Positions 17,567 through 25,165 of a DNA stretch of 64,000 nt are shown here, one piece after another. The stretch is from contig NZ_VAUA01000003.1 of NCBI RefSeq assembly GCF_005771405.1, positions 372,001-436,000 on the forward strand, in the 5' to 3' direction. A program made the position numbers and the translations under genes. How positions within the stretch are numbered: position 1 is the stretch's first letter; each line of letters starts with the position of its first letter. The notes under the pieces were generated by a model that was given only the letters and a program-made list of their open reading frames with translations, was not told the DNA's origin and did not search any database. The DNA is from Parasedimentitalea maritima. Lineage in GTDB: Bacteria > Pseudomonadota > Alphaproteobacteria > Rhodobacterales > Rhodobacteraceae.

Positions 17567-18052
17567 TTATGGGCGCGACACCGTATAAGGCGTGTCGAAC
17601 CAGTATTCTTCAAGATTGTCGCCGTCCCCAATCCGGTCGACGACAGCAAACATCCCCGGTGCCGACAGTGGTGTCAGTACCCCGTGCCAAGTGCCGCGAT
17701 GCAGGTTGATTGATTGCCCCGGCGCGGTTTCAAACGCCAGTGGTGTGCCGGGCTTGCCGTCCTGATCCGGGGCCACAATGACCAGAAAGCTGGTCTGTGA
17801 CATTGGGATAAAAGCCTGACTGCCGTCGGGATGCCGTTCAACCATATCCAGCGTATGAGGAAAACTGCGTGGCTGCGCATCAAACAGAGAGATCCCGGCG
17901 CGACCGCCGTGGAAGTCCATCTCGGCCAGATCATGATGGCGACCACAGAGGCCCTGATTGATCAATTTGTCGGGCTGAGATTTGAGCTCCAGCACATCAC
18001 CAAAGGGGGCAAAGGCTGCGGCGGTCAGCGGTTGGGTGAGGATTGCTGTCAT
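17567..18052 (-). CDS. allA: Ureidoglycolate lyase
   Basis: A 161-residue protein matching AllA length. It splits (S)-ureidoglycolate into glyoxylate and urea. Family blocks include AFAPFGDVLE near the N-terminus, HTLDMVERHPDGSQAFIPM and INLHRGTWHGVL. ATG 18052 is preferred over an upstream GTG at 18064, which has no ribosome site. It lies between puuE-uraD and the permease, all leftward, and completes the route whose earlier steps are encoded at 13007, 18189, 19763 and 21911. Confidence 0.9.
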   Translation of the reverse strand: MTAILTQPLTAAAFAPFGDVLELKSQPDKLINQGLCGRHHDLAEMDFHGGRAGISLFDAQPRSFPHTLDMVERHPDGSQAFIPMSQTSFLVIVAPDQDGKPGTPLAFETAPGQSINLHRGTWHGVLTPLSAPGMFAVVDRIGDGDNLEEYWFDTPYTVSRP

Positions 18053-18093
18053 TTGATTTGGCACTCAACAGTAGGGATGCGTTTGCCCGTGGT

Positions 18094-18154
18094 GGGCGCG
18101 AATGCGCCCGCTTTGGGGGCGGGCGGGCGCATCCCGGATCGCAAGCAATCCGGG
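18094..18154 (-). terminator. Two consecutive hairpins between puuE-uraD and allA
   Basis: Two perfect stems lie in the 136-bp gap: GGGCGC/GCGCCC with a GAAT loop (18094-18109) and CCCGGAT/ATCCGGG with an 8-base loop (18133-18154). They lie just downstream of the puuE-uraD stop on the leftward transcript. Lacking T-tracts, they may terminate, attenuate or stabilise mRNA. Confidence 0.4.
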
Positions 18155-18188
18155 AGATAAGTAAGGGAATGGGCTACCGCAGCTACAA

Positions 18189-19607
18189 TCACGACGGCAA
18201 AACATCGCGCAGCCGGAACTCGGCAATGCGTTCAACCTGTTTACAGGCCTCGGCAAACTCAACCTCGCGACTGTTATTAATCCGACGATGGAACGCCGCC
18301 ATAATGCTCGCCTTATCATGATCGCGTACCGCAATGATGAACGGGAAACCGTGCTTTTCTACGTACTCGCTGTTCAACCGGGTAAAGGTGTCACGCTCCT
18401 CATCCGTCAGCATGTCCAACCCGGCACCAGCTTGCTCGCCCGTGCTTTCTGCCGTCAACCGTCCAGCCGATGCCAGTTTCCCGGCCAGATCCGGGTGCGC
18501 CGTCAACACGCCGAGCCGCTCGTCCTCACTGGCACTGCGGAACATCCGCGACAGCGCGTTGTGCAGACCGCCAGCCGTGTCATGCGCAGGGCCCAGCTCC
18601 AGATCAAAGGCCCGGTCGGCAATCCAAGCTGAATGCTCAAAAATGGAACCATATTTGCCCACAAAGGTCTCGCGCTCCATTTGGCTCGGACGCTCATACC
18701 GCTGATGCGGATGGGTCTTGGCCCAGTGTTCGGCAATATCAATGCGACGCGGACACCAGACACCCTCGAACCCTTGGATGTACTCGATAAAGCGCTTCAA
18801 CCCGGCGATCTTACCCGGACGCCCAATCAAACGACAGTGCAAGCCGATGCTCATCATCTTAGCCGCACCCTGACCGCCCTCGGCATAGAGCACGTCAAAG
18901 GCATCTTTGAGATATGAGAAGAACTGCTCACCCGTTGTATATCCGGGTGCCGTGGCAAAGCGCATGTCATTGGCTTCCAGCGTGTAAGGGATGATCAATT
19001 GATCGCGATCGCCCTGCTCTCGCCAATGGGGGAGATCATCATCGTAGGTGTCCGAGATGTAATCAAATCCACCCTCTTCAGTTACCAGTCGCACGGTGTT
19101 TGCGCTGCAACGGCCTGTGTACCAACCCCGCGGGCGCTCTCCGACCACTTCCGTATGCAGCCGCACCGCCTCGGCAATAGTGGCGCGTTCATCGTCCTCG
19201 GGCATGTCCTTGTGTTCGACCCATTTCAGGCCATGGCTGGCGATCTCCCAACCTGCTGATTTCATCGCTGACAACTGGTCGGGACAGCGTGCCAGTGCCG
19301 TGGCGACTCCGTAAATGGTAACCGGGATATCCACCCCGGTGAACAGCCGGTGCAAGCGCCAGAAACCGGCCCGCGCGCCATATTCATAGATCGATTCCAT
19401 GTTCCAGTGGCGTTGACCGGCCCAGGGTGCCGCGCCAGGGATATCAGACAAAAAGGCTTCCGACCCGGCGTCGCCGTGCAAGACATTATTCTCGCCGCCC
19501 TCTTCGAAGTTCAGCACAAACTGCACCGCCACACGGGCCTCCCCCGGCCACTGCGCATTGGGAGGGGTTGCGCCATATCCGATCATGTCGCGCGGGTATC
19601 TGGTCAT
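18189..19607 (-). CDS. puuE: Allantoinase PuuE fused to OHCU decarboxylase (UraD)
   Basis: A 472-residue two-domain enzyme. Start at ATG 19607 (MTRYPRDMIGYG), the usual PuuE N-terminus. Residues 1-305 are the polysaccharide-deacetylase-like (metal-independent) allantoinase with NFEEGGENNVLHGD and WEIASHGLKWV. From about residue 310, a UraD domain follows: HPHQRYERPSQMERETFVGKYG is the linker, then LTAHPDLAGKLA and FPFIIAVRDHDK, which are core UraD blocks. The protein thus joins decarboxylation of OHCU to (S)-allantoin with its hydrolysis to allantoate. Such fusions are known in alphaproteobacteria. Confidence 0.92.
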   Translation of the reverse strand: MTRYPRDMIGYGATPPNAQWPGEARVAVQFVLNFEEGGENNVLHGDAGSEAFLSDIPGAAPWAGQRHWNMESIYEYGARAGFWRLHRLFTGVDIPVTIYGVATALARCPDQLSAMKSAGWEIASHGLKWVEHKDMPEDDERATIAEAVRLHTEVVGERPRGWYTGRCSANTVRLVTEEGGFDYISDTYDDDLPHWREQGDRDQLIIPYTLEANDMRFATAPGYTTGEQFFSYLKDAFDVLYAEGGQGAAKMMSIGLHCRLIGRPGKIAGLKRFIEYIQGFEGVWCPRRIDIAEHWAKTHPHQRYERPSQMERETFVGKYGSIFEHSAWIADRAFDLELGPAHDTAGGLHNALSRMFRSASEDERLGVLTAHPDLAGKLASAGRLTAESTGEQAGAGLDMLTDEERDTFTRLNSEYVEKHGFPFIIAVRDHDKASIMAAFHRRINNSREVEFAEACKQVERIAEFRLRDVLPS

Positions 19608-19762
19608 ACGGGCTGGCCTTTTAAGCAAATGGATTACCCCTTAGTATGACAGAAGATGAGGGCGGTTTTTCAAATATTCCCGAAGGCACTGTCAATTTCA
19701 CCAAGTTTGCAAGTGACGCAGCTCTGCGGCAGGAGTGATAAAAGGCATTAGGAGAACGCAAG

Positions 19763-20119
19763 ATGACAGGCTATCTGACCACGCATGTTCTGGACACCGC
19801 CCGCGGTTGCCCAGCGGCAGGACTAAAGATCACACTGTATCAGATTGACGGTGACAGCCGCACCAAGCTGGTTGAGATGGAGACCAATGACGACGGCCGC
19901 ACCAACGCGCCAATCCTGCCGCAAGGTGACTTTGCCACCGGCACCTACGAATTGGTGTTTCAGGCGGGGGATTACCTGCGCGCCAGTGGCCAGGCCAAAG
20001 ATGATCCACTGTTCCTGGATCAGGTGCCAATCCGCTTTGGCATGAGTGACCCGGACGCACATTACCATGTGCCCCTGCTGCTATCTGCCTTTGGCTATTC
20101 CACCTACCGCGGCAGCTGA
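19763..20119 (+). CDS. uraH: 5-hydroxyisourate hydrolase
   Basis: A 118-residue transthyretin-like protein. The catalytic start TTHVLDTARGCPA supplies the first active-site histidine, PIRFGMSD..HYHVPLLLS the second, and the C-terminal YRGS is the family signature. It hydrolyses 5-hydroxyisourate, the product of PuuD, to OHCU. AGGAGA lies a normal distance before the ATG. It is divergent from puuE-uraD, whose product uses OHCU. Confidence 0.95.
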   Translation: MTGYLTTHVLDTARGCPAAGLKITLYQIDGDSRTKLVEMETNDDGRTNAPILPQGDFATGTYELVFQAGDYLRASGQAKDDPLFLDQVPIRFGMSDPDAHYHVPLLLSAFGYSTYRGS

Positions 20120-20261
20120 CTCAGCTCCCGATCCCACTGACGGTGCACTCCCGCCCAGCGCCACCTGCATCAAAGATGCCGGCGCGCCCGTTGGGCGTGG
20201 CGCCTGCGGCGTGGCAGCGGTGCCTTCATGTGGTCAGCATCGCTACTTTTATAGGAACCGC

Positions 20262-20660
20262 TCACATCATGTTGCGGAAGATGCCCTGACAAATCACCAT
20301 GGTGACGCCGCTGGCCAGCCAATATCCGGCATCCACCGCCCGCGCATAGGCGCTGTTCTGACGGAACATGCCCCCCGCGTAGCCCATGACTGAAAATCCA
20401 ACCACCGCCAGGATGATGGTGAACAGGGCATTGTTTACAGCGGTGACGCCAACCAGCCAGCTGACGAGAAAAAGCCCTGAAATCTGGCTTATCATCGCCC
20501 CCGTGGGCATCTCATTGGCAGCGCCCATCTGCACGCCGACCCCTTTGGCCCACTTTACACCAAACAGTTTGGGCGAATACCAGAGCCAGCCCAGCATAAA
20601 CGACGCTATCGCGCCAGCAATAACCCCGGCCCAGCTGACACCTTGTAAAAGTTCTTCCAT
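20262..20660 (-). CDS. DUF1761 family membrane protein
   Basis: A 132-residue protein with four predicted membrane spans. Start ATG 20660 is preceded by AAGGGG. The N-terminal GAIASFMLGWLWYSPKLFGVKW is characteristic of DUF1761, whose function is unknown. It is oppositely oriented to uraH and has a strong dyad upstream, so it is probably regulated on its own and may not take part in purine use. Confidence 0.82.
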   Translation of the reverse strand: MEELLQGVSWAGVIAGAIASFMLGWLWYSPKLFGVKWAKGVGVQMGAANEMPTGAMISQISGLFLVSWLVGVTAVNNALFTIILAVVGFSVMGYAGGMFRQNSAYARAVDAGYWLASGVTMVICQGIFRNMM

Positions 20661-20708
20661 CAATGATCCCCTTGTTGATTTCTTTTGCAGGCCACGCCCA
20701 CCTATATT

Positions 20709-20744
20709 TAACCATATCGTTAATTATCTCGACAGATATGGTTA
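20709..20744. promoter_or_regulatory. Dyad upstream of the DUF1761 gene
   Basis: Perfect 9-base arms TAACCATAT (20709-20717) and ATATGGTTA (20736-20744) flank an 18-base AT-rich spacer. A nested TATCT-CGAC-AGATA palindrome overlaps the right arm. It lies 49 to 84 bp upstream of ATG 20660 and overlaps where a promoter would be, as expected for an operator of a dimeric repressor. The cognate regulator is not identified. Confidence 0.45.
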
Positions 20745-20870
20745 GTCAACAAGGGTTGCTGTTCAGGCAGTCAAACAATCGTTGCGGTGCCCCATGCCGA
20801 CCACCTAACGGCCTGCACCGCGCGACGCGCGGTGCCATGCCCAAACCCTGCAATGCGCCCCTTGGCGCCT

Positions 20871-21812
20871 TCAGGGGCGGGAGACTTCCCTTGCAACACG
20901 AGCCTCAGCCTCGCGCACCGCTCGCCCCATCCGCTCAGTTATAAAATCCATAAACAGGCGGGTTTTGGGATCCTGATGTCGGCGGTGCGTATAAAGGCAA
21001 GCCATCTGAATCGGCACCGGAGGAGTCTGTGTCACCACAGGTACCAATCGCCCTTCACAAAGGTGGTCCGCCACTTCAAACACCGGCTTCAGCGCAATCC
21101 CATGCCCGGCCAGTGCCCAATCAGTCAACACATCGCCGTCATCACATTCATAGCGCCCGGACACCGCGTACCGTTTCGGTCCATCAGGTGTTTGCAGCAT
21201 CCACTGGAATTCAGCCGCCCCCGGATACCGCAGGTTCAGACAATCATGGGTTCCACTCACCAAATCAGCGCCGCTGTTTGGAGCTCCCTCCCGCGCAATA
21301 TATTCAGGTGAAGCGCAGAGCACACGTTGGCAGTCGGCCACCTTGCGAATACGCAGATTACTGTCCTCAGGCTGCCCGAGGAAAAACGCCAGATCCAGCC
21401 CTTCGGTTGTCAGGTCCACCGAGCGATCCGTCAATCGTAACCGGATGCTGATCTCTGGGAACTCAGACAGGAATTCCGGCACCTGTGGCGCCACCAACCT
21501 GCGACCGGCTCCCAGTGGCGCGGCCACAAACAACGATCCCCGCGGCACTTCGGTCAGGTGCATCACCTTGGCCTCGGCTGCATCCACCGTCTCCAGCACA
21601 GCCACAGCTCCGGTGTAGAACGCCTTGCCCTGCTCAGTTGGGCTCAGATTGCGCGTGGTACGTTGAAATAGTCTCACCCCTAGATAGTCTTCGAGTTGCG
21701 AAATTCTCGCAGAGGTGACCGCAGGCGAAATACGCAGATCTCGCCCCGCAGCTGACATCGAGCCCAGCTCATAGACCCTTACAAAGGTCCGTATGTTATC
21801 AAGATAGGACAT
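20871..21812 (-). CDS. LysR-family regulator divergent from puuD
   Basis: A 313-residue protein starting at ATG 21812. It has the N-terminal HTH (TFVRVYELGSMSAAGRDLRI, then QLEDYLGVRLFQRTTR) and the effector-binding domain of LysR proteins, with LRLTDRSVDLTTEGLDLAFFLG typical of the D-bordering beta region. It is divergent from puuD with 98 bp between the starts, so it is a good candidate for control of urate oxidation. The effector is unknown. Confidence 0.92.
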   Translation of the reverse strand: MSYLDNIRTFVRVYELGSMSAAGRDLRISPAVTSARISQLEDYLGVRLFQRTTRNLSPTEQGKAFYTGAVAVLETVDAAEAKVMHLTEVPRGSLFVAAPLGAGRRLVAPQVPEFLSEFPEISIRLRLTDRSVDLTTEGLDLAFFLGQPEDSNLRIRKVADCQRVLCASPEYIAREGAPNSGADLVSGTHDCLNLRYPGAAEFQWMLQTPDGPKRYAVSGRYECDDGDVLTDWALAGHGIALKPVFEVADHLCEGRLVPVVTQTPPVPIQMACLYTHRRHQDPKTRLFMDFITERMGRAVREAEARVAREVSRP

Positions 21813-21824
21813 TGTTCCATTTTT

Positions 21825-21841
21825 TTTGATACAGTTTGATA
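21825..21841. promoter_or_regulatory. Direct repeat in the lysR-puuD intergenic region
   Basis: TTTGATA occurs twice with 3 bases between copies (10-bp period, one helical turn). The reverse-complement word TTATCAA lies at 21796-21802. LysR proteins bind pairs of sites in such divergent promoters, so this is a candidate regulator site. Confidence 0.35.
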
Positions 21842-21910
21842 ATATGTGGGAATACCGAATAATCCAGACTTTGCCTAGAGTGGCAGTAGACAACAATGAT
21901 GAGGCGTCCA

Positions 21911-23140
21911 ATGTTTGAATTGGTGATGATGTGGGATTGGTTGGGCTTTGCGGTACGCTGGCTGCATGTGATTACAGCAATCGCATGGATTGGTTCTTCC
22001 TTTTACTTCATAGCCTTGGACCTGGGCCTACGTAAGGCTGAGGACCTCCCCGTCGGGGCTCACGGCGAAGAATGGCAGGTCCATGGTGGCGGCTTTTACC
22101 ACATCCGAAAATATTTGGTGGCCCCGGCAGAAATGCCTGACCATCTGACCTGGTTCAAATGGGAAAGCTACATGACCTGGCTCAGCGGCGCGGCGCTGTT
22201 GATGATTGTGTATTGGGCTGGAGGCGAACTTTATTTGATTGATCAGGCCAAAGCTGAACTGGAACTCTGGCAGGGTATTGCGATCTCGGCGGCCTCGCTA
22301 TCTGTCGGATGGCTGATCTACGACCGCCTCTGCAAATCCGGTCTGGCGGAGCAACCAACCCTATTGATGGTCTTGCTGTTTGTCCTGCTGGTTGTGATGG
22401 GCTGGGCCCTGAACCAAGTCTTTACAGGTCGTGCAATGATGCTGCATCTCGGCGCCTTTACCGCCACCATCATGACCGCAAACGTGTTCTTCATCATCAT
22501 GCCCAACCAGCGCATTGTGGTGGCAGATCTTCAAGCCGGGCGGACGCCAGACTCGAAGTATGGTAAAATCGCAAAGTTGCGGTCGACCCATAACAACTAC
22601 CTGACCCTGCCAGTGATCTTTCTGATGCTGTCCAACCACTACCCACTTGCCTTTGCCAGCCAGTACAACTGGTTGATCGCAGCGCTGGTGTTCCTGATGG
22701 GGGTCACAATTCGCCACTATTTCAACACCCGGCACGCTCGCACTGGCGATCCAACCTGGACATGGCTGGTGACGGCACTTCTGTTCCTTGGCATCATCAT
22801 CCTGTCTACCTTTGGACTGGAGAATGAAGGCGACGAGGACCAGCAGGCACAATTGACCGGTACTGCGCTGGTCATGGCGCAGACCGAAGGTTTTGAGGAG
22901 GTCCATGAGATGATCATGGGCCGCTGCTCAATGTGTCACGCGCGCGAGCCGTTTTACGACGGCATCCGCCGCGCTCCCAAAGGCGTGTTGTTGGAAAGTG
23001 AAGCAGACGTTGCCCGCCAGGCAGAAGCCATTTTTCTGCATGCTGGCGTGACGGATGCAATGCCACCGGCCAATGTAACCTTCATGGAGCCCGAAGATCG
23101 CGCCGCCATCCGTCGCTGGTTCCGCGCCGCGCAAATGTAG
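21911..23140 (+). CDS. puuD: Membrane-bound urate hydroxylase with C-terminal cytochrome c domain
   Basis: A 409-residue protein. ATG 21911 is preferred to upstream ATGs because GAGG lies six bases before it. The N-terminal 300 residues hold about eight membrane spans (RWLHVITAIAWIGSSFYFIALD is typical of PuuD/DUF989). The C-terminal domain has a haem-binding CSMCH (Cys339, Cys342, His343). PuuD oxidises urate to 5-hydroxyisourate and passes electrons to the respiratory chain through its own cytochrome c. Its product feeds uraH at 19763. Confidence 0.95.
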   Translation: MFELVMMWDWLGFAVRWLHVITAIAWIGSSFYFIALDLGLRKAEDLPVGAHGEEWQVHGGGFYHIRKYLVAPAEMPDHLTWFKWESYMTWLSGAALLMIVYWAGGELYLIDQAKAELELWQGIAISAASLSVGWLIYDRLCKSGLAEQPTLLMVLLFVLLVVMGWALNQVFTGRAMMLHLGAFTATIMTANVFFIIMPNQRIVVADLQAGRTPDSKYGKIAKLRSTHNNYLTLPVIFLMLSNHYPLAFASQYNWLIAALVFLMGVTIRHYFNTRHARTGDPTWTWLVTALLFLGIIILSTFGLENEGDEDQQAQLTGTALVMAQTEGFEEVHEMIMGRCSMCHAREPFYDGIRRAPKGVLLESEADVARQAEAIFLHAGVTDAMPPANVTFMEPEDRAAIRRWFRAAQM

Positions 23141-23353
23141 GGCGTTTTGCCCGATGCACTTAAAGTAAAGCATCCCACAGATATCGCGCTTGGCGGATCA
23201 GCGGGCTGCAGCAGACATCCCCCAAATCTAGCAGTCAAAAGGGCGATTTCCCGGCTTCAACCACCATGGCTGGTGTGCTACCTCTAGTCCAACCCACGAG
23301 TCTCTGTTTTTTCCAGAGAGGTTGGATTTTGCAGGCAGCCCTGGAGCCCGCCG

Positions 23354-25165
23354 ATGTATTTGTTTTGTTGCCCGCGTCACATTCTGCACGCGTTTTTGAT
23401 CGGCTTCTGCGGCCTTGGCATTACCTTGCCAGATCCAGCACAAGCGGCCACAACCAGCTTGGCCGCTCCTGGTGCCGATGAAGACTTGACCGAACAATTA
23501 CGCAGTGCTTCAGCTGTGCTGTCAGTTCCACCGGATATCGATGTGCAAGGATTGCTGGCAACAGCACTGTCGGACTATCGTACTCTGGTGCAAGTGCTCT
23601 ATGACCGCGGTTACTTCTCACCCGAAGTGCACATCCGGCTGGATGGCCGCGAAGCAGCCTCTATCCAACCGCTCTACCCGCCGCGCACCATCAACACGAT
23701 CGCAATCACCGTAAAACCGGGGGCAAGGTTTACCTTTGGCGAGGCCCGTGTCACCCCCCTGCCCAATCCCAGCGATGTTGAACTCCCCGAAAGCTTTGCG
23801 CCGGGGCAGACCGCCAGCACAGGCGCCATCCGGGATGCCAGCCATGCCGGATTAAAAGCCTGGCGCCACGCTGGTCATGCCAAGGTGGCCTTGCAGGATC
23901 AGGATATTACCGCCAACCATCTGCAATCCCGCCTGAACGCCACCCTGCATCTGGCGCCCGGTCCCAAGTTGCGGTTTGGCAAATTGCGCCAGACCGGCCA
24001 AACCGCCGTCAACGCTGAAGCGATCCGCCGCATTGCTGGCTTTCCCACTGGAGAGGTCTATCACCCGGATGATCTGGCCAAGGTTGGCACCCGCCTGCGC
24101 CGAACTGGTACCTTTTCGACAGTGTCGCTGACCGAAGCCCCGCAAGCCAACCCGGATGGCACACTGGATTTCGCTGCCAATTTCGAAGACCTGCCTCAGC
24201 GCCGCCTGACTTTTGGTGCCGAGCTTAGTTCAAGTGACGGGCTGGAACTGACCGGCAGCTGGATGCATCGCAACCTGTTTGGCAATGCTGAAAAGCTGCG
24301 TTTTGAAATGCGGCTTAGTGGTTTGGGTGGCTCTACCGATATCGATGGGCGCATAGCACTGCGGCTAGACCGCCCGGCCACCTTGGGGCCTGACGACAAC
24401 ACCTATTACCTGCTCGAAGTCGAACGACTGGACGAAGAACACTATAAGGCCACCCGCGGCTTGGGGGCCATTGGTGTCCGGCGGGTGTTTTCCGACACAC
24501 TGTTTGCCGAAGGCTCCATAGGCTTTGAATCCATTCTGGCAGAGGACGTGTTTGGCAAACGCCGGTTTAAGTTTCTCGAGGGCAATCTACGGGTCGAAAA
24601 AGATCGCCGCAACAACCGGGTCAGTGCCACCAGCGGCTACTACATGGACGCGCGTGTGGTCCCTTTTATAGGTCTTGATGGCAGCAAATCCGGGGCTCAG
24701 CTGAAGCTGGACGGGCGTATTTATTACAGTCTGGGCAGTTCTGAGAACATCGTTCTGGCGGGACGGTTGCAACTGGGGTCGGTTGTGGGACCTGCATTGA
24801 GTGAAGTGTCACCCACCATGTTGTTTTTCTCAGGTGGGGCCGGATCAGTCCGGGGGCACGAGTACCAGTCACTAGGGGTCCCGGTGGCTGGGGGAACCGC
24901 AGGCGGCAAAGGGTATCTGGCGCTTTCAACCGAGGTACGCGGCAAGGTCACCGACAAAATTTCACTGGTTGGTTTCTATGATCTGGGCCTGGTGGACGCG
25001 GATAGCTTTGTCTCTAACTCCTCCGAACGCCACGCTGGCGCCGGTATTGGTCTGCGCTATGATGTGGCAGGCATTGGGCCGATCCGGTTGGATCTGGCCT
25101 ATCCTGTGGACGGGGGCAGTTCCGACGGGCTGCAATTCTACATCGGAATAGGACAAGCGTTTTGA
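23354..25165 (+). CDS. tamA: Autotransporter assembly factor TamA (Omp85 family)
   Basis: A 603-residue outer-membrane protein. A signal peptide covers about the first 32 residues (hydrophobic LIGFCGLGITLP, then AQA). Three POTRA-like domains follow to about residue 270, and the C-terminal half is a 16-strand Omp85 barrel with GGAGSVRGHEYQSLG (the RGY/F-like loop motif) and a terminal phenylalanine. TamA works with the inner-membrane-anchored TamB in delivering proteins or lipids to the outer membrane. The stop overlaps the tamB start. Confidence 0.93.
   Translation: MYLFCCPRHILHAFLIGFCGLGITLPDPAQAATTSLAAPGADEDLTEQLRSASAVLSVPPDIDVQGLLATALSDYRTLVQVLYDRGYFSPEVHIRLDGREAASIQPLYPPRTINTIAITVKPGARFTFGEARVTPLPNPSDVELPESFAPGQTASTGAIRDASHAGLKAWRHAGHAKVALQDQDITANHLQSRLNATLHLAPGPKLRFGKLRQTGQTAVNAEAIRRIAGFPTGEVYHPDDLAKVGTRLRRTGTFSTVSLTEAPQANPDGTLDFAANFEDLPQRRLTFGAELSSSDGLELTGSWMHRNLFGNAEKLRFEMRLSGLGGSTDIDGRIALRLDRPATLGPDDNTYYLLEVERLDEEHYKATRGLGAIGVRRVFSDTLFAEGSIGFESILAEDVFGKRRFKFLEGNLRVEKDRRNNRVSATSGYYMDARVVPFIGLDGSKSGAQLKLDGRIYYSLGSSENIVLAGRLQLGSVVGPALSEVSPTMLFFSGGAGSVRGHEYQSLGVPVAGGTAGGKGYLALSTEVRGKVTDKISLVGFYDLGLVDADSFVSNSSERHAGAGIGLRYDVAGIGPIRLDLAYPVDGGSSDGLQFYIGIGQAF

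Noticed and set aside
20708-20723. TTAA-N8-TTAA, considered as a CtrA site
   Set aside because: Spacer is eight bases rather than seven; better explained as part of the dyad at 20709-20744.
22361-22906. 181-residue minus-strand frame
   Set aside because: Antisense to the membrane and cytochrome domains of puuD.
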